A program made the translations under genes and the position numbers. From Eucriotettix oculatus (Eukaryota; Arthropoda; Insecta; Orthoptera; Tetrigidae): a stretch of DNA of 64,000 nt. This document shows positions 1 to 12,470 of the stretch, in pieces (the first letter of the stretch is position 1; each line of letters begins with the position of its first letter). The stretch covers positions 113,145,493-113,209,492 of the forward strand of contig CM067376.1 of NCBI GenBank assembly GCA_034510155.1, written 5' to 3'. The notes under the pieces are model-generated. The model ran no database searches. It was not told the origin of the DNA and saw nothing but the letters and a program-made list of their open reading frames with translations.

Positions 1-97
1 TCTTCTCATAGCGGATTCCTTTAATAAACTCGTGGCATTATTCTAAGATTTTTAATAAATATAGCGGAGTGAAATTATCATACATTCGTAGCTTCTT

Positions 98-1075
98 TTT
101 CTTGTTGGTTTGGCATTCAGTCCTTAGACTGGCCTGATGTAACTCACCATGCTAACCTATCCTGCACAAGCCTTTTCATTTATACATAGGTACCACTTCC
201 CACATCCTCCTTAATCTGCTTAGAGTATTCCTTAGACACCCTCTTATGTTCGTTCCCCGCACACTTCCCTCTAATGCTAATTTTACAAGACCCTCATGTC
301 TCAAAATGTGACCTACTAATCTAACCCTTCTCTTGGTCAAAGTCCTCCAAATTGTTTTCTCTTCACCTATTCTGCTTAGAACTTCCTGGTTAGTTACCCT
401 ATCCACCCATCTGATTTTCAGCATTCTCCTATATCTTCTATTCTAATCTGCCTGCAACTCCTATATCCCACCTTTTTTACCCATATAACGCCAAACTCTG
501 TACGTAAATTTTTAATAATTATTTCCTAATATATATTTTTTTATTACCCGTAATAAATTTCTCTTTTCTATGAAAGTCTTCCTTGCCTGCGCGATTCTAC
601 ACTTTGTGTGTAGTACATTTCTATCACCTCTACTCAATGTGCTTCTCAAGTAGCAGAATACCTTAACTTCCTTCAAAATATCCCTTCCCAATCTGACTTT
701 CTTTGTTATTCCACTATTTCCCACACTAAACTCCATCACTTTGTTTTTCCCTCTATTAAACCTCTTGGTGTACTCTTCCTCCAAGTCCACGTTCGTGCCA
801 ATTATGGTTTCCAAGTCTTCTTCTGACTCCTCTAATGCCACAATATGATCAGAAAACTTTTGGGTTGTTTTTCGTTCTCCTTTCATTTTGAATCCCTTTC
901 AATATCCATTTTTAAATTTCCTAATTGTGTATTCTATATACATTCTACATACGTTAAAGATCACGGGCGACAGACTGCATCCTTGTTTTGTCTTACTCCT
1001 TTCTTGATTTCTGTTTTCTTTTCTTGACCTTCAATTCTAATTACTGCTAACTGCTATCTATAGAGGACATTCATT
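98..1075 (-). mobile_element. Decayed non-LTR retrotransposon (endonuclease/reverse transcriptase LINE), copy 1
   Basis: On the minus strand several broken ORFs keep reverse-transcriptase landmarks. An RT motif of the form QGCSLSPVIFN is legible at about 938-990, next to a small frame disruption. A degraded catalytic box appears as FSDHIVALEESEEDLE in the 886-512 segment, where active elements have F-A-D-D. Further on come YLRSTLS.GDR and CRIAQARK..IEKRNLL. The C-terminal LINE segment MLKIRWVDRVTNQEVL..IGEE followed by LVGHILRHEGL lies at 424-176. Stops and frameshifts break it, so it is inactive. The same family occurs at 33424-33675 and 48448-49620, all antisense to the Side gene. Clade (RTE, Jockey or related) not decided. 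Confidence 0.85.
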
Positions 1076-2336
1076 TCCTTTAACGATTAAACAAGAAAAT
1101 AACCAAAAGCAGACCGGTATTACGAATGAAAAATAAATGTTTCAATTCTTTTCTGCAATCCTTGTGCTATCCTGTAAACTTGGCCTCTTTTAGCTGTTTC
1201 ACTTCATTATTAATATTGAACGGATACAGGCGTATCTATCTTCGAATTAACAACTCGATGTCCGGAAATTTTTCCAACCCTAAGTGAAATCTACTTTTTA
1301 CTCGGACATATTGATGAACATTTGGAAAGTAAGGGTCAGGTGACAAATGACAGATTTTTCCAGAAAGGATCCCGACCTAGTGGCATCAAAAATAATCTCG
1401 TATCGTACAGTGTCATATTCAGAAAAGTTGTAAATAATTATTTCGGAATTGTAATTATGCTTTCAAATGTGATATCTTTGAGTTGTTTTGCATTCTGTAA
1501 CCTACAACTGCGGTGGCTGACACTACGCTGACAAAGTGTGCTATTAATACAACGTTTGCAAATATATTGGGAATCGATCCCACTGTTTCCTGTAAATGAA
1601 TATTTACATGCACCATTTGTTTTGAAGAATCTTCACAATAACTTAGTTTCAATATATATCTTGGCGATTGCAGCAGCTATTTGGTGGAGGATATTTTTGT
1701 AAATCCCTCTTCGGCCATGCGTCCTGATTATGCGCAGCCATTGTGCCCACAATCCATTGCAGCTTCTCTTTATGGCCTCGTCATTTCCTATCGCAATAAC
1801 ACTTTTCCCTCCCCACACCCTCTGTGAAAGTGCTAGCAGAGCGCTCTGGCGACAAGCCAGATATATTTCACATCTCAACACAATATCTTTTAAACTCGCT
1901 GTGTAAAAAAGGAGGGCGTTTTAAATGTTTCAGTACCATACATAAAATAAAACTGGAATACACTATTTACTAATGAAATGCTGTTTTCGTCATGCAGAAA
2001 CGGTTGAACGTTTTCGTGTTACATAAATATGATCTCTTAATTTACATTTTTTTATTTTATTCCTTCAAAACGTACAAACTATGCAGTATTGAGAACTCAT
2101 TTTAATATTACACTTTGTGAAACCAAAAATTATTTGTCGTTTTATACGACAGTCTTCCGAAATATGTCTCAGTCCTATTATTACAGTAATAAGTCGCCAA
2201 AATACAGACAATAAATTACTTTTAAATTAATTATGTGATTTTTATACAACTTAATTTTACACCTTCCTCCCCTAACGTTTATATTTTGAAGTTTGTCTTA
2301 TTATCAATATAAACTTTAGTTATCCAACGTTATGAA

Positions 2337-2600
2337 AAAAATAAAGCCAATTTCTCATAAAAAGTTTAATTGATATTTATTAAAAATAACTGCAACGTTT
2401 CGTCCATATTTGTGGACTCCATCAGGCCGTACGCAGTTCACGAGTCAAAATTATCCACATGTGTAATAGTTTTATCCATTTACAAATTTAACCAGATGCA
2501 GTTCACATACGATACGACGTATTTATATTAAATAAATATTAATTAAAACTTTTTTGCTAACAAGTTGACTGTATTTTTTAAATTATTTATTCTTTTTGTC
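2337..2600 (-). mobile_element. Penelope-like element relic with hammerhead-ribozyme-like core
   Basis: On the minus strand, 2425-2396 reads CTGATGGA, then GTCC, an eight-base loop, GGAC and GAAACG. That matches the hammerhead core plan C-U-G-A-U-G-A, stem II, G-A-A-A with one extra G in the first box. Such hammerheads are known in the terminal repeats of Penelope-like elements. The flanking sequence (GCCAATTT.TCATAAAA on one side, AAATAAATATTAA on the other) recurs around 56960-57200. No reverse transcriptase is left here. Confidence 0.55.
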
Positions 2601-4574
2601 AGTTTATTAATTTCTCGGACTCACTTAGTATTGGTTCCATCTGTTTCTGTTGATGAATGATTATTTCATAAATCAATTCCTCATATTGAAAAAGACAATA
2701 TGGCTGCTTAAAAGCATTATACGTCATGCATTAAACGCGCGTTGTCATTTTCTCAGACAGCTCATTTCTGTACGTATTTTGAAACTTCTTCTGTAGAAGA
2801 GAAGCAGCTTCCTGTATTCAGTCAAAATGTCGTACAGAAAGGCACAGTGAAGATTAAATTAAAAGTGTAAATGAAAATCTTAAATGGCTGGACACTACAA
2901 ATTCACAATAATTAGCCGAAATAATAGCAGCTATATTTGAGCATAATGTGCACAAATTGTTACTTTTGTTACATGTTGGGTAAGTTCCATAAATAATCTG
3001 CGTAATCTTCTCTTATTGCAGTTAATACTAAATTTTCTAAGATCTTATTTAAATTATATGTTGTGGGGTTGAAAATGAATTTAGTTGACCATGGTTTACT
3101 TATTATTTCCTGACGGTAACATGGAATTACTTGAAAATCTTCCAACTCTGTAATGAAACTTCTTAATTTCTGTTTTCACTGTTACGTGGGAAAGTAAATT
3201 AGTTTGAACAAAGAGGAAATGAACAAATGGAAAATGTTTTATTTTTTCGCAGAAAAGTTTCTTTTTCATTTTCATTGCCAGCCATCTCTGAATGGATGCC
3301 AACGATCCTTTCAGGATTTCCTGATGCTGGACAGACTTCCGGCAGTCCACGAACTGCCTCGGAATTCTCTTGAATAAAAGTCTTTTGTGGAGGCCAAAGA
3401 GATTCGCCATTTGAGCCAAGATCATTGTGGACGGAAATTGAAAAATACAAAAATACCAAAACTGGGTATTCAACAATAATATATATGTCTTACCTTTCGT
3501 GTTCTTCTAAGTATACAATGTACGTAACAATGTAATCAAATATAATTTGGAAGATCATGTTGGGAAAGTGTCAGTATCACAAAACTGTTACAAATTCATG
3601 ATCCTGCGATCTATCCTGATTTGTAATAAATTTTTTTTTGCTTTAATATACGAGAAATTTTATTTATTTAATCGAAACTTTTATTTCTGATCAACAAGTT
3701 AAAATCATATAATGACGAATTACTTATATCACAGATGGGAAACGTGTGGTTTCCGTGAGTTTCTTATGCGGTCTTCATTAAAGCTAATACAGTGAAACTT
3801 CGGTTTTTGTTGTTAATACGTCCGAACGCGATCGGCATAATCACAAACCCAGGATAATATTTTAATATGAAGAAAAGTATAACTAGTTAATTCGTTTTAG
3901 GTACTCAGAAACAAAACATACTTTTTATACATAATGTACATAGTTTAATATTAAACTTTTACTTACTTCAGGCGAGGAAACGTAAATGTTGAGCCACGAT
4001 ATGTCTACAAGGTTCTCTGTCAACAATTAGGAGAGAAAAGTGTGAAAAAATGCAGTTGATTATCCATGCCAATGAAAACATAGCTCCGTTTACTTCCTGT
4101 TTTGGAAATACTTTCTGCTGCGAGCAACTTTTCGCTCATTACAAAAACGTTAACTATTTTAAGCACGAAAATTACAGATGCTACTTTAACGCTTTGCGTT
4201 AAGAAGCTTGCTCCAAATATTCAATTAGTTTCAAGCAAGAAACGTATGCAGATATCCTACAAACTTATTTTCTATCGGATCGAAAATTATTTAACGCATT
4301 GTTTCTGAATTATTTAATACTATTATTTAATATTAATTTATTCCTAGTGTAATAATTTATTAAAAATACCTATAATGATTTCATTACTACTTCTAATTTG
4401 ATATTATTTTTCTATTCTATTTCTTTACAATTTGATTAATTTATTTAAAATTATTATTTATTGTTCCTAACAACACAGGCACCGTTTACCGTTAGTTACC
4501 TTTAGCAGTTAGTATCATATATTTCATTTTATTTAAAGAACATTTGTATCTAAGATATATTTCTCCTCCCTTTA

Positions 4575-4660
4575 TAATTATAAATGTGCGCCGAAACGTT
4601 GTTTGATTAAAAATAAAAATAAAATGTCTGAAAAAAGAGGTTGAAAATTATTTCACTGTA
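4575..4660 (+). mobile_element. Penelope-like terminal relic
   Basis: The sequence CCGAAACG, followed by TTAAAAATAAA-like sequence, GTCTGAAAA, GGTTG and AAATT, aligns in order with 13189-13250. That places both in one repeat family. The upstream hammerhead half is not recognisable here, so this is a truncated or diverged copy. Confidence 0.4.
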
Positions 4661-5089
4661 ATGTTTTAATATATATATATATTAGTAAAATTGGTTTATA
4701 TAATTCCTTTTGTGGCCTTATACAATCGAAAGAGAATAAATTATATTAGTGCACAAAATGATGTATAAAAATGACGCCTGTGTCGTGTCCCGGATAAAAT
4801 TGTTTTCCCCGATGTCAGCACATTGGGTGTCGCAAAGTTTTTGAGTTATTTTATTATTAAAAATCTCTCGTTCAGATCAACTGTCATAGTCATAGTTAAA
4901 AGTTAATTTTGTCTACAAATCAAGTTTATTAACACATGTAGTCACTTGTATATTTATTTGCATGGCAATAACATATTGCGGTAATTCCCGAGGAAAACAA
5001 AAGGGCAAGAGGATGAGGAGCAATTAATGTTTGAAGCGGCGATATTAAATACCTAAAGTTTTGGTGTTGATGCCATCATAATTACGGCC

Positions 5090-5240
5090 TGCTAAGAAAG
5101 TTGTCCTCTCTCTCTCACTCTGGCAGTGCGACTAAACTATGCGCAGGCAGCGCCGCGGACTGCGGAAACAATGTCTGCAAGTTGGGAAGACGTCGAGGAC
5201 TTGTTAAGTGTTTGTAAATGTCTTAGTCTTACAGGAATTA
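5090..5240. other. GC-richer unassigned block
   Basis: The sequence turns GC- and CpG-richer than its surroundings, with TATGCGCAGGCAGCGCCGCG near its centre. A related GCGCAGGC string occurs near 63908. No ORF or splice pattern supports a gene. It could be an old repeat or a regulatory block. Confidence 0.2.
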
Positions 5241-5989
5241 GCGCCGACTTTAACTTCCCTATTAACGCACAACTTGCTCCGTAGTCGGAACAATCCCAGA
5301 GATTTTTAGTATTACAAAGTAATGGAGTTTGCTAAAAGAGAAAGTGAAGCAACAAGCCGACATCGCAACCTGCGGAGATCAATATGAAGTAAAACAAGGT
5401 TTTTCAATCAATCTAGTTAACATTTCGTACAGTAAACAACAATACACCAAACATATTAAAAATATATTTTTGCATTAATTATTGGATATTACTTCCATTC
5501 CGTTTAAACCTACATTTGCACGATTGCTCTCTTCGCAGCTCTTCCCTACTCATCATAAACTACAAAATTAAAATTAAATTGAATAAATAAGCCAATAAAG
5601 GCAAAATAATTTTAATTTAATGCAATTAAATAATACAAACATTTTTTAATAAAATTGTAGAAAGAGCAGTCCAAGCATTGTGAAATTTGTTTATATATTT
5701 GGAATTTACTAATACAATTTTTACAGCTTTTAGAAACAAAATATACATTTAACAATGCCATGAATAGTTTTTTATATATTCTGTACTATATATATTTTGC
5801 TTATTTAAAGCCTCTTATCCGTTTAGTACCTGATGAGGTTCCAAAGTTGGGCCCATACTTTGTACCACTTAAATTGCTCTTTGAAGACGACTAATTTTCC
5901 AATTTAACTGTATTAAATTCATATTATTGTGACTATTAGCTTATGTGTTATTTCTGTGCAAAATGTGCAGTATTTTCTTATGTCTTTGA

Positions 5990-6125
5990 GAACATCTTGT
6001 TCCCTGACGACGATGGCGGAGCGTTGCTGCCGAAACGTTGTGTAATCTAGCTTTGACCCGGGTTGAGACCCCGGGAATATTTACAACAAATTCACCGGGA
6101 AAGCGTTCGGTCTCTAATCTTATTT
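5990..6125 (+). mobile_element. Penelope-like relic with hammerhead-like halves
   Basis: CTGACGA at 6004-6010 is followed by a GGCGG/CTGCC stem (one G-T pair) and CGAAACG at 6031-6037, the order expected for a hammerhead core. Four bases between CTGACGA and the stem break the canonical spacing. Downstream is GGGTTGAGACCCCGGG, partly self-complementary. Confidence 0.45.
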
Positions 6126-7032
6126 GCACATTTAAGTGTTATGTATATTTCATAAATCTTTTAATTTTTTAACTATTACTGCTTTAAATACTTCAGAAAC
6201 AATTCCTTCTTAAGTTTTAATTTCCTGTCGAATCCTTTGTGTTATGTATATATTTTAATAGTGGTGTTATTATAAACTAACGGAAGATTATTTAACAAAC
6301 GTGTATTATCCAAGAATTATAGTACTAATCACAGACTAGACCCACGGACATCTTCATGATTGTTTCCCAAAACTAACTAACTAAGGATATTGTAGACGTT
6401 GCGATACTGATGATAAAATCGTCTAATACTTCTATTTAATGTTAGGACAGCATTTACATGTCCTTTTACCACATTTTGGTTATGAAACGGCTTCGAACCT
6501 AGATTCGTGCTAATTTTGGAAATGCTACAAATGCAATAGTTTAAGTTTCATTAAAGAAGTGACTAAGGTTATAAGGAAGATGACGCTGCTTGAATATTAA
6601 ATAACAGCCTCGTTGTAGGAACAATTTTTTGTTCAGCTGTGCGACTTTGTCGATATGTAGTCAAGAAGCAACGTCGTTGAAATTTATATCACGCCACATG
6701 TACAGGGCTAAAAGCATATTCAGCGTGGGATTACAGAACCTTCTTTCAGTGAATCACTGGTAAAAATAATCACAGGCTTGAATAAATTAGCTATCCGCGT
6801 GTCCGAAATAGAGGGAAATGTTACTAAGTTTACTTCAGACGCCAGGTCAAGGATAGGTCTTTGATATACGCAAGGCGATAATTGCTTGTCGTGAAATGAA
6901 CTTAGAACTTTACTTTCCTACCACCTAAACCAGAATAATGGTGTGTTATAAATATAATAAAATGTAATGTTTTGGAATGATCGCTTTAATTATTTAAGCA
7001 AGTTAAAATTTTATTTTCCAACTGAAGTTATA

Positions 7033-7260
7033 GCCGACCGACTATGGTCTAGTGTCTAGCTTAGCTGCCTCATAACACAAGGGTCTCGGGTTATAATCCT
7101 GGCATGGGCAAGGATACTGGTGTCGGAGACTGGGATGAAGACTGCTGGAGAATCGATACGCTTGAACGTATCACTCAATGTGTCATGCAAGATGACAATA
7201 CGCAGTCGACCCGGTAGGCGAAGACCCTGAATGAGCTGCAGAGCGAAGGAAGAAGAACTA
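7033..7260 (+). mobile_element. tRNA-derived SINE relic
   Basis: A pol III box-A-like sequence TGGTCTAGTGTCTAGC lies near 7046 and a degraded box B (GGGTTATAATCC) near 7088. A non-tRNA body with GACTGGGATGAAGAC, GTGTCATGCAAGATG and ACCCGGTAGGCGAAG follows, ending in an AAGAAGAA-rich tail. The order of tRNA-like head, body and A-rich tail is that of a SINE. Confidence 0.6.
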
Positions 7261-8664
7261 AGGTTACAAGAATAACTTCATTCTGATTTGTAGAAACTCC
7301 TATGAAAATAAACAAAACAATAGAAAATAATATTTATATAAAATGGTAAATAAATTCAAGTTAATTTCACATAATTTACACAGTTACTAACGTATATGTA
7401 AGAATCGGTAACTATTAGACAATTAATCTAGTAGACAATAATAGAGTGGGTTAAAGGAACGTGCGCTAAGCTCCAAAAACACAAGTCATGACTGTACAGG
7501 AGAAGCTGCGAGGGCTTGTTTCATTACAACAGTTGCCGTTGCTGTGGAAATTGACTTAATTGCTACAGGGCTGTGTGAGTCATGACCCTTCCCTTTAAAG
7601 CAAGCTTTGTTTTATTGGACTTTGACGTTGGGGGCGCTGCAAATGCTTCACTATTCATGGATGACGCCCCTGGCTGAGGCTTGTCCCTTCTGCCAGCTAA
7701 TTCGCAGTGGATGCTCGATAAACATTCACAAGCTTGCTGTTAACTTTAAGCTTAAGTCTTAATTTCATGTCCTTGCAAGACTTTATGAACTCATATTTTT
7801 AAGCACATCTCTACTTAAACAAATTATACAAAATACGTTTGTAGGGAATATGTCCACTTTATTTTCACTTGGATTCGGTATTAAACACCTAAATTTGTTT
7901 TCTCTACGCATCGTCACAAATATCTCAAACAGTGTTAAAATATTCATATATTCAAATGTGTATCGGTGGTGTACATGCATGCTTGCTAAATGTGTGGTAA
8001 TTGAAATTTAAAATATACTATTGAGAAAATATTTTTAATTGATATCTGCGGTTCGCGGTTATACATTTTTTGTAATTTATGTGAAATAAGATTTTATTAC
8101 TGCTAAAAAATATTATAAACATCATGCCACTTAGGAAAACTTTTAGAAAATTATTATTTATATCATCACGAAATAGAATGAAGAAGCATAAACACAAATA
8201 TTATGTTATTTGTTAGTTAAAGACATGAATTAAATGCGTCAGAAGAGGTGATTTTGGTTCCTATTTAAATTAAAATAGGAGCGTATATTCCATCCAGCGT
8301 AGAAATCTTTATTATTGTCTGATTAATTATGTTCCATTATAAATAAGTTGAAGTTGAGTTTTTGTACAGTAAACCGGTAATGTGTATTGTCAAATTCCTT
8401 ACTTTGCCTTAACAAGTTTCCAGCCTAATCTAGCCATTGGAAAGAAGATGCTTTCTTTTCCTTAAATCTTCTAAATTTCCTTAACAAATTAGTATTATTT
8501 TAATTATTTGTGTTTGTTTACTCTAGTGAAACTGGCGTTCTTGGTAGGGATTAAGTCCCCCGTCTTCTCTAACTGCATTGTTGCCATTGCAGCACTAGTA
8601 CTTGTTTAATTTGTACTACTCTAATTTATTTTCTCTCATTCCCCCTGAACGCTAATTACCAAGG

Positions 8665-8680
8665 TTGGCTTTAAAGCCAA
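8665..8680. repeat. 16-bp perfect palindrome
   Basis: TTGGCTTTAAAGCCAA reads the same on both strands. It could be a binding site for a dimeric factor or chance; no further support. Confidence 0.3.
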
Positions 8681-9030
8681 ATGTAGAGAAAGTGGGATAA
8701 TTTAAGGCTACAAACAAAGGAATACAGACTTTCGACTTCTCCACAAGCAGATGAAGTTAGAATCTGAACGTAAATTGCTAAAGAATTAATTTTATTTATG
8801 CATTCTTCTGAATATATTATGGAAATGTTTAAACGTTTCTAACGAAAATGTGACGATGTGAATAGAAAAATTTACAATCAATAAGTACCATGGTCGTAAA
8901 GTATTCTACTGGGCCTTACATAATATTTCTGACTTCTTGTTTATTGGTTTTGTCATCTTTAAAGACATTTTCTATAATTTGTGGATGGACACGTGGCCAG
9001 CGTCTTAACCCGAGTTTTCGTGAAAAGCAT

Positions 9031-9096
9031 CGATTCGCCAACCCAGGACCTCTAATATGAGGCGATGACGCTGACCACTATACCACAGCAGTACCT
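9031..9096 (-). pseudogene. tRNA-like sequence (SINE head or tRNA pseudogene)
   Basis: The minus strand carries box A TGGTATAGTGGTCAGC (9087-9072 region) and, about 30 bases later, a degraded box B in GGTCCTGGGTTGGCGAATCG (9050-9031). The arms do not form a full cloverleaf and box B is mutated, so a working tRNA is unlikely. It resembles the relic at 26648-26720. Confidence 0.5.
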
Positions 9097-9589
9097 TATT
9101 TATTTGTGTTCAATATATCTTAGCGATTAAGACTACTGTCTTAGGACTTTATGAAGTTCCGAAGCAAGTGGTCTAAGTGTCGATTGCTAATAAGTTTTTT
9201 TTCCAATACACAATAGACATTATTGCCGAAATGTGCAAGTCAAATAATTATAAAGCGCCATAGAACTGTATTTGGATATTATTCCAGCATTTTCGTTAAT
9301 TATTTTGGGAAATAAGAGAAAATTAAGCTTATAAGGGCTGTAAAGGTATACGAGTTGTTGCTTCGACCTTACAATTATATCAACCAAATATAAGTGAACT
9401 CTATAATAAATTTACGAGCACAAAGAATTCAAGTCATTGTTAAAAATACGTTTTCGTTCACAGAGTTTGCAGCTACGTGCATTAATTATTCTCTTTTTTA
9501 ATATAAAAAGAATTCGTAATTGTTGCAAAAATTTCTTTAAACCTTCCTGTGTAGGAAAATAAAATCTGTATTTATCAAGCGTAAGTAAG

Positions 9590-9800
9590 CATGGAATGTA
9601 ATTTATAGGCAATTTGCCGTTGCAATTATAGTCGGGTGTTAGCTGGGAGCTGGTGTGTATGCAATAAGAGCAACGCATTCCCAGAGAGCGCGTGGAATTA
9701 GGCTATAAATTGCGGTGGCCGATGTAGATTCTGCGTGAATTTACTCTGCAACCTCGGGAGATGGCCACTTATCAACTACGCCGCGGAGTTCTGCCTTACC
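9590..9800. promoter_or_regulatory. Candidate intronic or upstream regulatory block
   Basis: This short stretch before the first visible Side exon has higher GC and more CpG (for example AGAGAGCGCGTGG and CTACGCCGCGGAG) and lacks repeat hallmarks. That is compatible with a conserved noncoding element but does not prove it. No promoter motif could be assigned. Confidence 0.2.
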
Positions 9801-10327
9801 ATTGTACTTTAATGGAATATTAGTAAAATCCACTCTCCATACAGCACATGTTTCCCTAAGAGTTTTTGGAATTAATATACAGGAGCTAGAATTGTACAGG
9901 GATTTAATTTGTTCCGGCTTTCTATTTATTAGCCTCTCCCGTCTGTTAAGTATGCAAACATGCTCTCCAGTTAATTTTATCTGAAATGGTACCGTAGACG
10001 GGTCCTTAGCAAAGTAACGGATGTCCTACAGAATTTTTACTACTGAAAAGTAGTAACATTAAATTTTTTATTGATAAACAGGTAAATCTGTAACATATGA
10101 TTATGCTTCCCTCGGAATTGGAATTGATCTATGTTTACACCGCTGGAAAAGCTGCACTTACCCTAAAATAATCACACTGGGTTAAATATTTTAGTTTCAT
10201 TTATCCTCCCCGAGCACAGTCTACTTCTCGTGACAATTTTTTCTGCTCGGTACAACCTTTATTTATTTTTGCAATATATTTTCCTTGAATTTGAATGAAT
10301 CTATTAAAATCATTGTTTTGTTTGCAG

Positions 10328-10460
10328 TTATTGTGACCGATACGCAAGCAGTGCAGGGTGGAGTGGCGAAAATGACTTGCGACATTTCCCCTCCTCTCCA
10401 AAATGACATGGTCTCTCTCGTCATCTGGTACAAAGACGGCGTCAGCACGCCCATCTATAG
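10328..10460 (+). CDS. Sidestep-family Ig-superfamily protein, internal exon A (N-terminal half of Ig domain 1)
   Basis: Seen: acceptor TTTGCAG just before 10328 and donor ATAG|GTAGGT after 10460. The 133-bp exon has two leading bases, 43 full codons and two trailing bases. It encodes an extracellular Ig V-type half domain: first core cysteine in MTCDIS at residue 17, then VSLVIWYKDG with the core tryptophan at residue 33, ending in TPIY. The block SLVIWYKDG..TPIYS is characteristic of the arthropod Sidestep (Side) family, cell-surface ligands that bind Beaten-path receptors during axon guidance in Drosophila. The trailing AG joins the leading C of the exon at 21685 to make Ser, giving IYSFDVRGK. 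Intron phases are 1 before and 2 after. The signal-peptide exon must lie upstream and I could not identify it. Which Side paralogue this is cannot be decided here, so no symbol is given. Confidence 0.9.
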
Positions 10461-11600
10461 GTAGGTCTACATTCATACACTTTATTCTATGTTAATTTTA
10501 TAATGTATACGTACCATTGGTTATTATTTGCAAATATTTGTTTTCTTGCGTGTGTAAACTAAGTATGAATAATGAACATTTTTCACACTAAACTCTTTTA
10601 GAATTAAATACAACAACGCTTCTCAAACGGTGGTTTGCTACCCTCGATAATTATAAATAAATTTTTAGAAGTAGTATGCAAAATACGCTCAAACTATAAA
10701 TTAAAATCAAATACTGGGTGTTATGTTGTTACATTATAACACTTCAATATGAAGAGCAATAATAAAATATTGCCGTTTGAAAATTGACTATTACACACTG
10801 TCTCCCTTCTCATTGAGCCAGCCTAAGTTCTTACATAGGTTTTGTACAGTATATAACGTTTACGTGCAAGATTCACGACGATAAAGACCAGCCGATGTAA
10901 ATACTTTTTGGTTACAGTAGGCATGAAACCGTCAAAATGAATACTAAACATGCAGCACTACCAAAAAAAAACTAGAAGAATATTTTAAGCGACAACTAAA
11001 AATATCAAATAGAGAAAATGCATCTTTTGAAAATATGACATTTTAAATGAGAAATGTTAATTGGCATCGTATAAAGTTTCATATATGATACTAAACCGAA
11101 GATACGATTTAGTATTGGAGAAGAACTTTTACTACATGCGGCTAAAATCATGTCAGAAATTATTCAGGGAAAACAGTATGGCGCTGAATTTCGTAAAATT
11201 TCTTTATCGAAAGGGTACCATGTTTAAAAGAACTTCAGACATTAGCAATTAACAATTTCAACGGTTTCTTATGACGCTTAAAGGTAGCTCAAAGGTCGCG
11301 ATTACGTTAATCGGCTTTTTCCACATTAACATACATAAAATTTTTGTTAACGTTAATAATATTTTGATCTTGTTATAAAAATGTGGAAGAAAGGAAGTCA
11401 TTGTTACGAAAATTTACTTATCGTAACAAATATATACTTGACAAAGAATGGGTATGTATTGCTTATTCCTTTGTTATCGCCATTGTGTAGTCTACAATAT
11501 ATTAATTTGATATTGATTGATTTGTATGTATAATAATTTATTTACATTGGGATGGTTTAAAATTATCTTTGCCTTAAACGGGTCGCTATTGGGAAAAAGA

Positions 11601-11650
11601 AATTACACATACACGACAGTAAAAGAATTACACATACACGACAGTAAAAG
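11601..11650. repeat. 25-bp tandem duplication
   Basis: Two exact copies of a 25-base unit (AATTACACATACACGACAGT plus AAAAG) lie head to tail, followed by the first five bases of a third. Identity suggests a recent duplication. Confidence 0.9.
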
Positions 11651-12199
11651 AATTAATGCAATTGAAAGAATTGAAAATAAGACACCACTTGGAGTTTCCA
11701 CATGGAGGGATTACACACTACTCGTGATCGCAATTAGACTTGAAGGAATAAATTTATTATTCCGGCAATTGAGTTACACTCGGTGTCTGTTGCAGACAGT
11801 ATTAGGGGCGAATAACAAACAAATGAGTTTTTGAAAAGTAAAAATAAACAGTCTACAAACGGATTTATTTTAGTTCGTATATTTGGATTCAGAGTAGAGT
11901 GTACAAATTACAATCACAGATAAAGCTTTGTGCAACAAATGCAATGCCCGGTCCTATTTCATTTACCCAGTGGCTCAGTCAGTAAGTATTATTTCCAAAA
12001 TTGGTAATTCATGTTCAGTAATGTGAAAAAATAAGCAAACGTATACTTGAAAATTGTTAATTCTTAAAATATATGTTTTAAATTTATTTCAAAGCAGACG
12101 AGGAAAACAATTACTCAAATCCCATCATTGGTACAATATATTTCTTGCAATCGATATTGTAGTGAACGAAAAGTGAATTTGTTTGTTATTTCAACATGC

Positions 12200-12470
12200 A
12201 GAGTAATTATAATGTTCAGGATGGCTAAACAAGGTAACACATGAAACAGTACGTTAAAGACAAACTAATTGTTTTTTACAATGTTTATAAACGTTCTATG
12301 TATCCACCATTCGTCACACGACCCAGTCCGGTCATCACGATGGCCACTGAAGTAGCACCAGGTCAGCGATGTGGCAACGTCTAATTCTGGTATTCTCGTA
12401 CATAATAGTGGAGGGACGCCATCGTGTTGAAAGGTGAAATCCGTTCTATCAACCTCAAGTTGTTGCGTAA
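12200..12470 (-). pseudogene. DDE-transposase relic (Tc1/mariner-like type)
   Basis: The minus strand reads FQHDGVPP in one frame, matching the catalytic Asp block F-Q-x-D-G-A-P-P-H of transposases common in insect genomes. Beyond it a disrupted W-P-S..P-D segment stands where W-P-P-R-S-P-D is expected. Near 12330-12300 a GGYIERL reading resembles the usual C-terminal G-G-H-x-x-x-L. A probable terminal region with CAGGATGGCTAAACAAGG follows at about 12219. Several stops and frame changes make it non-functional. The superfamily is inferred from motif shape only. Confidence 0.5.

Larger units (their letters stand above)
1..10327. other. Intronic or upstream sequence, repeat-derived, no supported exon
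   Basis: This lies upstream of the first visible Side-family exon, so it is intron or 5' flank; which one cannot be told. It holds a LINE relic (about 98-1075), PLE relics (2337-2600, 4560-4660, 5990-6120), a SINE (7033-7260), a tRNA-like relic (9031-9096) and two richer-complexity stretches near 7440-7730 and 9590-9800. The stretch 7440-7730 contains TGAGTCATGA, which includes an AP-1-type TGAGTCA core. The rest (1100-2330, 2600-4560, 4660-5990, 6130-7030, 7730-9030, 9100-9590) is AT-rich with only short unrecognised ORFs. I see no signal-peptide exon, but a short one could be missed. Confidence 0.6.

Noticed and set aside
3096..3476. 126- and 86-residue overlapping minus-strand frames
   Set aside because: Two competing frames, no domain, and no donor or acceptor pair that would define an exon.
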